DNA of 64,000 nt from Bacillota bacterium (GCA_013178415.1 JABLXA010000014.1:16156-80155), one strand, 5' to 3'; positions 54,270-63,153 are shown, counted from the first letter of the stretch. Numbers and translations are program-made. Notes: generated from the letters alone by a model not told the origin.

Positions 54270-55820
54270 GTGCGTTATCTTATAGGTCTCGACATTGGCA
54301 CAACCGGAGTAAAGGGGCTTGTGATTGATGGGGCTGGCAGGGTGGTCAAACGAGCGTTTGAGGGATATCCGCTCGAAAATCCGCGGCCCGGTTGGGCAGA
54401 GCAGAACCCTGCTGATTGGTGGCGCGCTACTGTTTCGGTGCTGAGGGAGCTTCTGTCGCAAAATGGAGCAGGTAGGGAAATAAGGGCCGAGGATATCGCG
54501 GGCATAGGGTTGTCTGGGCAGATGCACAGTTCAGTCTTTCTAGATGCATCAGGAGAAGTGGTCCGCCCCGCTATCTTGTGGTGTGACGTGAGGACTTCTG
54601 ATGAATGCAGATGGATAACCGCTGCCGTCGGTGGGCGGGAAAGATTGATCGAGCTCACATGCAATCCTGCCCTTGAAGGGTTCACGGCTCCCAAGATAAT
54701 CTGGCTCCGCGATCATGAACCCGAGAATTTCAAGAGAGTCGCTAAAGTCCTTCTTCCAAAAGATTATATTCGTTATCGGATGACAGGCGAAATGGCGACC
54801 GAAGTGTCAGATGCTGCCGGAACCCTGCTCTTTGATGTGGCGGGCAGGCGATGGTCGCGGGATGTTCTTAATGCTCTAGGATTGAACGAGGGTATGGTCC
54901 CTCCATATGTTGAGTCCCAGGATGTATGCGGTAGGATTACCCGTGAAGTTGCCGATGCTACCGGCCTTCTTGAGGGGACGCCCGTCGTCGCGGGCGGGGC
55001 GGACAATACCTGCGGCGCCGTGGGAGCCGGGATAGTCAAAGAGGGAAGGGTCCTTACGAGCATAGGTTCATCCGGCGTTGTAGTGGCACATACTGATCGC
55101 GTTATGAAAGATCCCCTCGGAAGAGTGCATACATTCAATCATTCGGTGCCTGAACGATGGTATCTAATGGGAGTGATGCTATCGGCTGGGATGTCATTCA
55201 AATGGTTCCGAGATGCCCTTGCCGCATCCGAGAAGGAGGTAGAAAGGCTTTCCGGCATTGATGCCTATGAAATCCTATCGCGTGAGGCAGCAAAAGTCCC
55301 GGCAGGCAGCGAGGGGCTCATATTCCTCCCCTACCTAACAGGAGAGAGAACTCCGCATGCAGATGCAGATGCCCGTGGAGTATTTTTCGGTCTCAATCTC
55401 CGTCATACAAAGGCTCACATGGCAAGAGCCGTGATGGAAGGCGTGGTATTTGGGCTCAAGGATTCTCTTGAAATCATCAAGTCCACCGGGATACATGTGG
55501 ATGAAGTGCGGGCCATCGGAGGCGGGGCAAAAAGTCAGGTATGGAGGCAGATACAGGCGGACATACTCGGCGTGGATATTGTGACTCTCAATATTGAGGA
55601 GGGGCCTGCCTTCGGCGCGGCATTGCTCGCGGGCGTTGGTGTTGGCGTCTATCCCAACGTCATCGAGGCGGCTGAGAATACCATAAAGGCTGTGACTCGA
55701 GTATCCCCGGCTCAGGACAGGCAAGAAGCCTATCAAGGCTATTATGAGATCTATAAGGATCTATATGTTGCCTTGAAGGATAATTTCAAGAAACTCTCCC
55801 GTCAGGTTCAGGCGCAATAA
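54270..55820 (+). CDS. xylB: Xylulokinase (FGGY family)
   Basis: 516 residues from GTG 54270, with GGAGGGAA upstream; the frame reaches back to 54222 inside serS. Actin-like ATPase fold: YLIGLDIGTTGVKGLVIDGA, GWAEQNPADWW, GIGLSGQMHSSVFLD (the MHS motif of xylulokinases), ILWCDVRTSDEC, GGADNTCGAVGAGIV and EVRAIGGGAKSQVWRQIQAD. It phosphorylates D-xylulose for the pentose phosphate pathway. It lies far from the polyol dehydrogenase at 37428, though that enzyme could produce its substrate. Confidence 0.92.
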   Translation: MRYLIGLDIGTTGVKGLVIDGAGRVVKRAFEGYPLENPRPGWAEQNPADWWRATVSVLRELLSQNGAGREIRAEDIAGIGLSGQMHSSVFLDASGEVVRPAILWCDVRTSDECRWITAAVGGRERLIELTCNPALEGFTAPKIIWLRDHEPENFKRVAKVLLPKDYIRYRMTGEMATEVSDAAGTLLFDVAGRRWSRDVLNALGLNEGMVPPYVESQDVCGRITREVADATGLLEGTPVVAGGADNTCGAVGAGIVKEGRVLTSIGSSGVVVAHTDRVMKDPLGRVHTFNHSVPERWYLMGVMLSAGMSFKWFRDALAASEKEVERLSGIDAYEILSREAAKVPAGSEGLIFLPYLTGERTPHADADARGVFFGLNLRHTKAHMARAVMEGVVFGLKDSLEIIKSTGIHVDEVRAIGGGAKSQVWRQIQADILGVDIVTLNIEEGPAFGAALLAGVGVGVYPNVIEAAENTIKAVTRVSPAQDRQEAYQGYYEIYKDLYVALKDNFKKLSRQVQAQ

Positions 55821-56020
55821 AGATAAGTCAGCTGTTCATCTATGAGCAGCTAGACATCGGCAGATCAGTCAAGTATTGGGAGATCAGCGATTCACTAGTA
55901 GGCTGGCTATGCATCGATAGGTCTACTAAGTCGGTCACGCATAGATAGGACTGCAGGCCATCGGCAAGTCACCTGCCTTTCAGGGATGAGCTGATGGACG
56001 GGGTGATTTCGCGCTTTCGA

Positions 56021-56047
56021 GTGCGCCCGCAAGGGCGCACAAGTTTT
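56021..56047 (+). terminator. Rho-independent terminator
   Basis: GTGCGCCC (56021-56028) pairs with GGGCGCAC (56033-56040) over loop GCAA, followed by AAGTTTT. It lies 200 bp behind xylB. The rest of 55821-56096 shows no gene. Confidence 0.75.
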
Positions 56048-56096
56048 AGATGAAGAAAGGGGCCTGCGGGCTGACCCGCGAACCTGCGAATACCAC

Positions 56097-56125
56097 TTGA
56101 AAGATCCTTGTTGAAAGTATAAAAT
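56097..56125 (+). promoter_or_regulatory. Promoter of tRNA-Ser(TGA)
   Basis: TTGAAA (56097-56102), 17 bp, TAAAAT (56120-56125), 64 bp before the tRNA. Confidence 0.55.
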
Positions 56126-56189
56126 ATTGATGCACGGCTGGCTTTTAGGTAAGGCAGTGCCAACTCATGCTTCCTCTTCAGGAGGCCGT

Positions 56190-56279
56190 GGAGGGGTGGC
56201 AGAGCGGTTGATCGCGGCGGTCTTGAAAACCGTTAGGGTTTCACGACCCTCGTGGGTTCGAATCCCACCCCCTCCGCCA
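56190..56279 (+). tRNA. tRNA-Ser(TGA)
   Basis: 90 nt with a long variable arm. The acceptor GGAGGGG pairs with CCCCTCC, the anticodon loop is CTTGAAA (TGA), and the CCA is encoded. The long variable arm confirms a serine-type tRNA. Confidence 0.96.
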
Positions 56280-56814
56280 TGTGATTCTCAAGGGGTTTAG
56301 AGTTGGGACTCCTTTTCAGATCTCGTGTGTAAACGAATGAGACCGCAGGTATTTATGAAGACCCTCACAGTCAGAGTGGTCCCCCTTGTGGGCAAATTGA
56401 ATCTCGATACCAGAAGGGGATTTGGAATGGCGAAGGTCCTTCTTATCAATAAGTAATAAGAGGCACCTAGCACCTGGCAGGACGCTTTATCTGATTTCTC
56501 ACCTGGAAGCAGGCTCAAGGTCTCGCACCGAAAATGCTCAAATCAAGAGCATGTGGCACAGTTCTTCACCCGTTACCCTGGCGCATTTAGCCCCGCTATT
56601 CAGAGGCAGACTGTCCTTGGTTGCATGCTAGAGGACATAACATTTGTAGGCTACAGCTTTAAGGCGGGAATATCCCTAGATAAATCCATGCTTCAGGCCA
56701 ACGGGATTGGAAAACCGCAAAAAGATTGATTCATGGAATATCGCCTGTGTATAAATACACAAATATAGGCTCATACAATTCACCCTATAAAAGTATGATG
56801 GCGAGGACGAGGGC
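56280..56814. other. Gene-free stretch before the DUF1538 genes
   Basis: 535 bp without a convincing reading frame on either strand. Near its end TGTGTAT-AA-ATACACA (56746-56761) is a 7-bp inverted repeat about 55 bp before the DUF1538 start; it could be an operator or part of a promoter. Confidence 0.4.
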
Positions 56815-57504
56815 ATGAAGAACATTAAAAGCACAGTATCTGAGGTGGCTTTTGCTGTCCTACCGGTGACTGCATTCGTTCTCATCCTGCAAATATTGCT
56901 GCGATTTCCCATTACGGTTGTGGTGCAGTTCCTGATTGGCACAGGTCTTGTTACCATTGGTTTGATTCTTTTCCTGCTAGGAGTCCATGCTGGTCTGCTC
57001 GAGATTGGAGAAGTGGCCGGAGCGGCTTTGCCGAGAATAGGCAGGGTCTGGGTTATAGCTACTTTGGGTTTTTTCTTGGGTTTTGTCGTGACTGTGGCTG
57101 AGCCTGATGTTAGAGTGTTAGCCACTCAAGTAGATATTGTTTCCGGGGGAGTCATTTCTAAGAATCTCTTAATTTGTATTGTGGCTTTGGGAGTAGGGAT
57201 ATTTGCGGGCCTGGCTATGTTGAGAGTCATTCTAGGTATTCCTCTGAAACAACTTCTACTTGTAAGTTATGGCCTTGTATTCATACTGGCCGCATTTGCA
57301 CCTCCTGAATTTGTAGCAGTCTCTCTAGATGCTGGTGGTGTGACCACAGGCCCTATGACGGTACCATTTATTATTGCGCTAGGGGTAGGAGTTGCTTCTG
57401 TTTTAGGGGGCAGAAGCACTTCAGCTGATGGTTTTGGTTACGTAGCATTGGCTTCTATTGGGCCGATTTTATCTGTGCTCTTGTTGGGAGTGGCTTATGG
57501 TTGA
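56815..57504 (+). CDS. DUF1538 membrane protein (first of a pair)
   Basis: 229 residues with six or seven helices. Core phrases: LIPVLVL-type LPVTAFVLILQILLRFPITV, LFLLGVHAGLLEIGEVAGAA, LGFFLGFVVTVAEPDVRVLA and SLDAGGVTTGPMTVPFIIAL. The conserved AEP and SGGVxTGPMT motifs appear also in its neighbour at 57501, so both descend from one repeat. DUF1538 proteins are presumed transporters of unknown substrate. The local base use is more T-rich than in flanking genes. Confidence 0.85.
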   Translation: MKNIKSTVSEVAFAVLPVTAFVLILQILLRFPITVVVQFLIGTGLVTIGLILFLLGVHAGLLEIGEVAGAALPRIGRVWVIATLGFFLGFVVTVAEPDVRVLATQVDIVSGGVISKNLLICIVALGVGIFAGLAMLRVILGIPLKQLLLVSYGLVFILAAFAPPEFVAVSLDAGGVTTGPMTVPFIIALGVGVASVLGGRSTSADGFGYVALASIGPILSVLLLGVAYG

Positions 57505-58244
57505 AAGAGATCAAGGTATTTGCGGGGTTTGGCCATGTTTTGCAAGAAGTTGCTATGGCTCTTGTTCCCCTCGCGGTGTTATTCTTATGTCTACAAGCCT
57601 GGGTACTGAAATTCCCAAGACAGAGGGTTATCAAAGTCCTTAAAGGTCTAATCCTAACTTTCATAGGTCTGGCACTCTTCCTGCAGGGTGTTTACGTTGG
57701 TTTTCTGCCAGTTGGCAGATCATTAGGAGAAATTCTGGGTGCTTTAGATTACAGTTGGCTGTTGATACCGATAGGCTTTATCTTGGGTTTTGTAGCTGCA
57801 TTTGCTGAGCCTGCAGTTCGCGTATTAACTTATGAGGTTGAAAAGGCATCGGGGGGATATATTCCCCAGCAAGTAATGCTTTACACGCTGTCCTTGGGGG
57901 TTGCCGCTTCTGTCGCCTTATCGATGTGGAGAATTCTATCTGGATTCTCTTTATGGCGCCTGGTAATTCCGGGCTATCTGATTTCGTTCATAATAGCACG
58001 CTACTCAACTCCTTCCTTTGTGGCCATTGCCTTTGATTCCGGAGGAGTAGCAACCGGTCCTATGACCGTAACTTTCATATCAGCTGTGGCATTAGGCGTT
58101 GCCTCAGTAATAAAAGGCCGAAATCCTTTGATAGAAGGTTTTGGGATGGTAGCCCTTGTTGCCCTTTCTCCCATTCTAGCAGTTTTATCTCTAGGGCTGC
58201 TCTATAATAGAAAGGAAAAACAAAGTGATCACAATCTTATGTAG
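57501..58244 (+). CDS. DUF1538 membrane protein (second of a pair)
   Basis: 247 residues from TTG 57501, overlapping the first gene's stop by four bases, with GGAGTGG upstream. LFLQGVYVGFLPVGRSLGEI, LGFVAAFAEPAVRVLTYEVE and AFDSGGVATGPMTVTFISAV repeat the motifs of the 56815 product. The two chains probably form one heteromeric transporter; in other bacteria both halves can be fused in one protein. A PII-like gene follows. Confidence 0.85.
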   Translation: MKEIKVFAGFGHVLQEVAMALVPLAVLFLCLQAWVLKFPRQRVIKVLKGLILTFIGLALFLQGVYVGFLPVGRSLGEILGALDYSWLLIPIGFILGFVAAFAEPAVRVLTYEVEKASGGYIPQQVMLYTLSLGVAASVALSMWRILSGFSLWRLVIPGYLISFIIARYSTPSFVAIAFDSGGVATGPMTVTFISAVALGVASVIKGRNPLIEGFGMVALVALSPILAVLSLGLLYNRKEKQSDHNLM

Positions 58245-58382
58245 ATTAAAGCCTTGCTAACATGGTATGTCTAGAAAAGCAGATGGGGCTTCCAAGGAAA
58301 CTGGGGTCGAAGGCGAGGCCACTGTATTCGTCACCTGTGATTCCCGGCGGAAAGCCTTGTTAAGAGTCTGGGAGGGACTCAA

Positions 58383-58754
58383 ATGGCAGATAATGGCGAG
58401 ATTTTATATGATTTGATCGTGACCATAGTCAATAAGGGTTATGCGGAAAAAGTAGTTGGTGCTTCAAAAAAGGCAGGTGCTGAAGGAGGAACTATATTAT
58501 TCGGCCGGGGGACGGGAATCCATGAACATGCCAAACTGCTCGGCATAACCATAGAGCCTGAAAAGGAAATTATACTGACTCTGATTGACCATCAACAAAG
58601 CGGTAAGGTCCTGGAGGCAATTATAAATGAAACTGAACTAAATAAGCCCGGGAAAGGGATTGCATTTGTCCTGGAAGTTGGGAAAGTTGTTGGTATTAAT
58701 CACCTGCTTAACAGGATGGTGAATGAAAAGCTCTCTACTCGTGATCTTCCATGA
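58383..58754 (+). CDS. PII-like signalling protein linked to the DUF1538 pair
   Basis: 123 residues with the ferredoxin-like PII fold: YDLIVTIVNKGYAEKVVGAS, the GAEGGTILFGRGTG segment where PII binds nucleotides and begins its T-loop, and IILTLIDHQQSGKVLEAIIN. The T-loop is short and lacks the uridylylated Tyr of GlnB. It is cytoplasmic and probably trimeric. Its place behind two membrane-protein genes resembles GlnK-AmtB, so it likely gates the DUF1538 transporter. A GGGAGGGACTCAA site precedes ATG 58383. Confidence 0.85.
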   Translation: MADNGEILYDLIVTIVNKGYAEKVVGASKKAGAEGGTILFGRGTGIHEHAKLLGITIEPEKEIILTLIDHQQSGKVLEAIINETELNKPGKGIAFVLEVGKVVGINHLLNRMVNEKLSTRDLP

Positions 58755-58835
58755 ATAAGAATTAAGTAAACGAGAAAGGCTTCTAAATGGCAGATTTGCG
58801 TGCCTGGAGAGAAGTCAGATTGATTCCCGGCGAGA

Positions 58836-58847
58836 GCAGATATCTGC
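58836..58847. promoter_or_regulatory. 12-bp palindrome before a small gene
   Basis: GCAGATATCTGC is a perfect palindrome. A possible promoter follows (TTGAGT at 58850-58855, 19 bp, TATAAT at 58875-58880), so it could be an operator for the gene at 58946. Confidence 0.3.
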
Positions 58848-58945
58848 CTTTGAGTGTGATGGGCTTATAAAGGCTATAATCCACGGAAGGAGCGAGTGAC
58901 AGTATCCCTGCCCGCTGGGATAGGATCAGGGTTGCAACTAGAAAT

Positions 58946-59155
58946 ATGGGAGATATTGACAGAAAGAAAAAGATCGAGAGGATACTTGAATTTGTTAAGG
59001 AGCACATGGAATCTACCGCGACGGGGGCGGTTTTTGGCAGGATTTTGGGGAGATATGGCATGGAGGTGTCAGACGAGTCCCTGAGAAAACTACGAAACGG
59101 GCTTAATAAGGCGGATGATGATGAGGTGGATTCGCTTTACACCATCATTAGCTGA
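58946..59155 (+). CDS. Small charged protein of unknown function
   Basis: 69 residues, mostly helical and charged: MGDIDRKKKIERILEFVKEH, then ATGAVFGRILGRYGMEVSDE and NKADDDEVDSLYTIIS. It has no membrane segment and no cysteines. The composition looks like a real soluble protein, but no ribosome binding site is obvious before ATG 58946. I do not recognise the family. It lies alone between the PII gene and tRNA-Ser(GCT). Confidence 0.5.
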   Translation: MGDIDRKKKIERILEFVKEHMESTATGAVFGRILGRYGMEVSDESLRKLRNGLNKADDDEVDSLYTIIS

Positions 59156-59238
59156 TCTCGCCGGCGGCGCTATGGAAGGACAGAAATCGCGCTGCCCCGG
59201 GGCGATTATGAATTTTGTTTTTCTTTGCGCCTTTCTTC

Positions 59239-59268
59239 TTGACTTGGAGGGAGATAGTGAAGTAGAAT
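59239..59268 (+). promoter_or_regulatory. Possible promoter of tRNA-Ser(GCT)
   Basis: TTGACT (59239-59244), 18 bp, TAGAAT (59263-59268), 37 bp before the tRNA. Confidence 0.45.
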
Positions 59269-59305
59269 ATATTTGCTAGGTGAATCTTTGTATACGTTAT
59301 AGCGC

Positions 59306-59400
59306 GGAGAGATACCCAAGCTGGCTGAAGGGGAAGGTTTGCTAAACCTTTAGACGGTTGAACAAGCCGTGCGGGGGTTCGAATCCCCCTCTCTCCGCCA
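59306..59400 (+). tRNA. tRNA-Ser(GCT)
   Basis: 95 nt with a long variable arm. The acceptor GGAGAGA pairs with TCTCTCC, the anticodon loop is TTGCTAA (GCT), and the CCA is encoded. Confidence 0.96.
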
Positions 59401-59658
59401 TTTTATTTTTCCATGGACATTTTCTGAAATGTTTCCTGAAGATTTTTGCCTTACCGCGCCGCGAAAACCGGAAGCGGTCGCCATCGGCTGAGCCCTGCGG
59501 CCACCACCAATTGCGCCCCGCGGTCACCGCGATTTCGCCTTGCTGTCATCATCTGTCGCGCCCTAAGGAATCCCCCTCATAGGATAGAAATATCATCTTA
59601 AAGCCTATTGACTTCTGCCTGTGCCCGGAATAGAATTGTTTCTGGATACCTGATTAAT

Positions 59659-59733
59659 TTACTCGGATTTTGAGTGTGTGAAGTCACCGGGATTCTGATT
59701 GCGTGAAGTTACTCGCATTTTGATTGCGCGAAG
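59659..59733 (+). repeat. Three 25-bp tandem repeats upstream of the IscR-type gene
   Basis: Units at 59659, 59684 and 59709, each about TTACTCGGATTTTGATTGCG plus TGAAG. Units 2 and 3 agree most closely. The array ends 21 bp before the start codon at 59755. Its position suggests binding sites for the encoded regulator or another protein. The rest of 59401-59658 is empty. Confidence 0.75.
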
Positions 59734-59754
59734 CGGACGTGTGGGGTGAGATCT

Positions 59755-60222
59755 ATGCGGATTTCCACAAGAGGACAATATGGACTTCGAGCCATGTGCG
59801 TTCTTGCTGCGGACAGATCCAATAAGCCGATTACGCTGCGTGATATTTCTGATCGGGAGCAGATTTCGATGCAATACCTTGAACAGCTGTTTCGCCTTCT
59901 GAGGGAGGCAGGTCTTGTAGAGAGCGTGCGAGGTGCAAAGGGCGGTTATCTCATCGCGAAAGATCCGGAGAACATAACCGTCGGGGATATCCTCAGGGCT
60001 GTCGAGGGTCCCATCGCTCCTGTTGAGTGTGTCGATCAGGACGCTGACGGTGAATGCTGCGAACGGCAGGATTCATGTCTTACGAGGCAGGCATGGCTCA
60101 AACTTCGGGACAGCATGGTGGAAACGCTAGACTCTATAAGCCTTGCTGATTTATGCGCGCCTGCCAGCAGGTCACCTGCCCATTCACCTGTTCATACTGA
60201 TTCGAATGTCAACTCGAGATAG
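59755..60222 (+). CDS. iscR: Rrf2/IscR-family iron-sulfur regulator
   Basis: 155 residues from ATG 59755 (GGGGTGAG upstream). Rrf2 winged helix: MRISTRGQYGLRAMCVLAAD, ISMQYLEQLFRLLREAGLVE and SVRGAKGGYLIAKDPENITV. The cluster-binding cysteines are in VECVDQDADGECCERQDSCL. The C-terminal tail (residues 135-155) is Ser/Pro/His-rich. It should sense iron-sulfur status and control the downstream smsC-smsB genes, 36 bp away, possibly through the 25-bp repeats in front of it. Confidence 0.9.
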   Translation: MRISTRGQYGLRAMCVLAADRSNKPITLRDISDREQISMQYLEQLFRLLREAGLVESVRGAKGGYLIAKDPENITVGDILRAVEGPIAPVECVDQDADGECCERQDSCLTRQAWLKLRDSMVETLDSISLADLCAPASRSPAHSPVHTDSNVNSR

Positions 60223-60258
60223 AATTAAAGCTAAGGATCCGGGGGGAGTGGGACTAGC

Positions 60259-61023
60259 ATGTTGAGCATGGAAGATATTAAGGTCTCCGGCACAAATGGT
60301 AATGGAGGAACCTTTGAGATATTAGATGGTGTGTCATGTACATTTGAAGAAGGAAAGATGTATGCTATCACTGGCCCGAATGGCGGCGGCAAGACCTCGC
60401 TGGCCAAGGCTATCATGGGGATTTACCGTCCCTCGTCTGGCCGCATAACACTGGATGGCCGCGATATCTCCAACTTGAGCATAACAGAACGAGCCAAGAT
60501 AGGGATTGGTTACGCATTTCAGAATCCGGTTCGTTTCAAGGGGTTGAGGATCCGGGATCTCCTTGGGATTGCGGCTGGTGACGCAGCGCTTGCAGGAAAG
60601 GACAACCTTGAGCGATTCCTTCGGGTGGTCGGCCTTTGTCCGCGAGACTATGTTGGCAGGGATGCTGATGCCAGCCTGTCTGGTGGGGAAATGAAAAGGC
60701 TTGAGATTGCCATGATGTTGGCTCGCGACCCAAGGATCGCTATATATGATGAACCAGAAGCCGGCGTGGACCTCTGGACATTTGAACGCCTGCTTGAAGT
60801 CGTAACTGGTAGACATAAGCAGAGAGCTGATAGCATCACCATCGTTATAACACATAACGAAAGATTCCTGAGGGCGGCAAACGAGATCTTACTCATGGCC
60901 CAGGGAAAGGTGCAGGAGCAAGGTGATGCGGCTCAAATCTGGCCTAAGATAAAGGACGATGTGTCATGCCGCTGGCGCATGTCGTGTGGAGGGGAACAGG
61001 ATGAAGCTGAATGCTATAGATGA
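60259..61023 (+). CDS. SufC-like ATPase of a two-gene Fe-S assembly system (SmsC)
   Basis: 254 residues; GGGGGGAGTGGG precedes ATG 60259. Walker A GPNGGGKTSLAKAIMG, signature SLSGGEMKRLEIAMML, Walker B IAIYDEPEAGVDLW, H-loop VITHNERFL. It is the soluble ABC ATPase that remodels the SufB/D-like scaffold during cluster building. Only one scaffold gene follows, so this fits the minimal SMS (SmsCB) layout of anaerobes rather than SufBCD. Confidence 0.9.
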   Translation: MLSMEDIKVSGTNGNGGTFEILDGVSCTFEEGKMYAITGPNGGGKTSLAKAIMGIYRPSSGRITLDGRDISNLSITERAKIGIGYAFQNPVRFKGLRIRDLLGIAAGDAALAGKDNLERFLRVVGLCPRDYVGRDADASLSGGEMKRLEIAMMLARDPRIAIYDEPEAGVDLWTFERLLEVVTGRHKQRADSITIVITHNERFLRAANEILLMAQGKVQEQGDAAQIWPKIKDDVSCRWRMSCGGEQDEAECYR

Positions 61024-61924
61024 AAATTTGCTTGCAGTTATCGCCGACTTGCACGGTGTGCCCCAGGGAGCTTTCAACATCAGGAAGGATGGAAGCCTCC
61101 TGGATCGCATGTCAACAGAGAACATCGAGATCACTTCGAAAAAGGACAGGCCCGGGATCGACGTCTTCGTCAAACCGGGCACCAAGAATGAATCTGTGCA
61201 TATACCAGTTCTCCTCACGGCTTCGGGAATGACTGACTTGGTATATAACACCTTTGATATAGGTGAGGGAGCGGATGTATTGATCGTGGCCGGATGTGGC
61301 ATTCATAATCCGGGCGAGAGACAGGCGGAGCATGATGGGATCCATGAGTTCATCATCAGAAAGGGGGCCCGTGTGCGTTATGTGGAGAAGCATTATGGCG
61401 AAGGAAAGGGGACCGGAGAGCGCATCCTGAACCCTAAGACAGTATTAGTCCTTGAGGAAGGCGCATATGCTCAGCTCGAACTGGTTCAAATAAAGGGCGT
61501 GGATAGCAGTAAAAGGGTAACGGAAGCGGAGTTGGGCAAAAAGGCAAAGATCATCATAAGCGAACGTCTTTTGACACATGGGAAACAGCTGGCGGATTCT
61601 GTCATCAATGTGAAAATGATCGGAGAAGATTCCAGCGCTGAGATACTGGCCCGTTCCGTCGCCCAGGATGAATCAAGGCAGATTTTCCGGGCATCGCTTT
61701 CTGGGGAGGCCAGGTGCCGTGGCCATGTCGCGTGCGATTCTATTATCATGGATTCTGCTCAAATAAGATCTTTGCCGGGGTTGAATGCCATAAATCCGGA
61801 AGCGGAGTTGACTCATGAAGCAGCCATCGGGAGGATCGCGGGGGAGCAAGTAATAAAACTAATGTCGTTGGGTCTTACAGAGAAAGAAGCAATTGATACC
61901 ATCATCAAAGGGTTCTTGAGGTGA
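61001..61924 (+). CDS. SufB/SufD-like scaffold (SmsB)
   Basis: 307 residues from ATG 61001, chosen for GGAGGGG seven bases upstream; it overlaps the ATPase gene by 23 bp. Beta-helix core: DVLIVAGCGIHNPGERQAEH, GARVRYVEKHYGEGKGTGER, GKKAKIIISERLLTHGKQLA, RCRGHVACDSIIMDSAQIRS and LTHEAAIGRIAGEQVIKLMS. It is much shorter than SufB (about 470 residues) and lacks its N-terminal extension. It carries the Cys and Glu candidates for cluster assembly and is last in the operon. Confidence 0.9.
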   Translation: MKLNAIDENLLAVIADLHGVPQGAFNIRKDGSLLDRMSTENIEITSKKDRPGIDVFVKPGTKNESVHIPVLLTASGMTDLVYNTFDIGEGADVLIVAGCGIHNPGERQAEHDGIHEFIIRKGARVRYVEKHYGEGKGTGERILNPKTVLVLEEGAYAQLELVQIKGVDSSKRVTEAELGKKAKIIISERLLTHGKQLADSVINVKMIGEDSSAEILARSVAQDESRQIFRASLSGEARCRGHVACDSIIMDSAQIRSLPGLNAINPEAELTHEAAIGRIAGEQVIKLMSLGLTEKEAIDTIIKGFLR

Positions 61925-61966
61925 AAAAGAAATGGGAGGTCGCTCAAAGCCGGCCTCCCATTTAAA
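61923..61966. terminator. Bidirectional terminator between convergent genes
   Basis: AAATGGGAGG (61930-61939) pairs with CCTCCCATTT (61954-61963). On the minus strand TTTCTTTTT follows, ending the PfpI gene; on the plus strand the short TTTAAAT gives a weaker end for smsB. Confidence 0.75.
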
Positions 61967-61996
61967 TATCCGGGCTATAGCTTGCCGTTTGCTGCC

Positions 61997-62527
61997 TCAT
62001 TCTCCCATTTCGGTGAGGGCCGCGATGATCTCGCGGCAGAAGGCTGGCAGGTCTTCAGGTTTACGTGATGTAATGAGATTGCCATCCCTGACTACTTCCT
62101 GGTCCACATAATCCGCACCTGCGTTTCGTACATCGTCTTTGATGGCGAAGAAGCAAGTCGCCCTCTTGCCCTTGAGGATCCCACTCGAAGCCGCTACCCA
62201 CCCTCCGTGGCAAATCGAAGCGACCACCTTATTCTTTTGGAACATATCATGGACGAACTTGAGAATCGGCTCATAGCGCCTGAGGAAGTCCGGAGCCCAT
62301 CCTCCGGGAATTATTACGGCATGAAAATCGTCTGCCGAGATCTTATCCGCTGTCACTTCTGCTTCGATAGGCAAACCCGCCTTGCTATGGTAGATATTTG
62401 CACTCCCTGTGCCCACCACAACGACCTCGGCGCCTTCCTCCTTGAACCGGTAATAGGGATACCAGACTTCAAACTCGTTGTATGATTGTTCAACAAGGAT
62501 CGCAACTTTCTTACCCTTCAGTCTCAT
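61997..62527 (-). CDS. DJ-1/PfpI family protein
   Basis: 176 residues; AGGAGGTAGAAGG precedes ATG 62527. Class I glutamine-amidotransferase-like fold: KKVAILVEQSYNEFEVWYPY, AVIIPGGWAPDFLRRYEPIL with the Glu-bearing region earlier, and the nucleophile elbow VVASICHGGWVAASSGILKG (Cys then His). Members include stress protein 18 and PfpI protease; roles range from protease to glyoxalase or deglycase-like activity. Monocistronic. Confidence 0.9.
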   Translation of the reverse strand: MRLKGKKVAILVEQSYNEFEVWYPYYRFKEEGAEVVVVGTGSANIYHSKAGLPIEAEVTADKISADDFHAVIIPGGWAPDFLRRYEPILKFVHDMFQKNKVVASICHGGWVAASSGILKGKRATCFFAIKDDVRNAGADYVDQEVVRDGNLITSRKPEDLPAFCREIIAALTEMGE

Positions 62528-63125
62528 GATAGCCTTCTACCTCCTCATAATGATAAACATCCCGCCGCTGTCGACATGCCTTCAGGCATAGGACCATTAC
62601 TCTTGATTCCACTGGCCCCATCCCGACGCTGATGGGATATCGGAGTTACGCATGATATACAGATACTGTATGGTCATGGGTTGGCAGGCCAGATGGCAGC
62701 TGAATATTACTGGTTCAGGCTACTGTTTGATAGGTATGCCATATCCCGCTAATATATTCTCCATTGAAACGTCCGATCCTTCATAGAAGCTAAATAGGCC
62801 CCGAACTCGGAAAAGCGCTCCGCAGCGCCATCATGCGATTATTGGAAGCAGGGGACACGCATAACCCGTCTTGAACTGCTGAAATGCCGGGTTGTAAAGC
62901 CACAAGACATACATCATAGTCGCATTTGTTGCGCCAGCTGCCGAGTATCACCAGGAAGGAGCAAATACTATGGACACTTAATCTCACATGATGCCTACTA
63001 TGTAGGACGAGGCCGTAGACCTGCTTGAGAAGAACCGGCTAAGTGGGGCACGGAGGTGCTAGGGCTATCGGGTGAGTCACCTAGGACAAGCAATGAGGAT
63101 ACTCGGTTTTCACCCGATTTTTGCT
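62528..63125. other. Gene-free stretch between the PfpI gene and the tRNA-Lys fragment
   Basis: About 600 bp. One 65-codon frame on the minus strand (62790-62987) has no ribosome binding site or family resemblance. I see no other structure. Confidence 0.35.
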
Positions 63126-63153
63126 AAAAAAAGAGCCTGGGAACATATCCCAG
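63126..63153 (-). terminator. Terminator behind the tRNA-Lys 3' fragment
   Basis: On the minus strand CTGGGA and TCCCAG (63137-63153) form a 6-bp stem over a 5-nt loop, followed by GCTCTTTTTTT. It belongs to the original tRNA-Lys gene. Confidence 0.75.

Noticed and set aside
56297..56518. 73-codon minus-strand frame in the empty stretch
   Set aside because: No ribosome binding site, no recognisable pattern, and composition like the surrounding noncoding DNA.
59659..59733. CRISPR array
   Set aside because: Units are directly adjacent with no spacers, only three copies, and no cas genes are nearby. The 20-bp array at 52391 is rejected for the same reasons.
62790..62987. 65-codon minus-strand frame
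   Set aside because: No start signal and no domain or membrane segment; likely chance.
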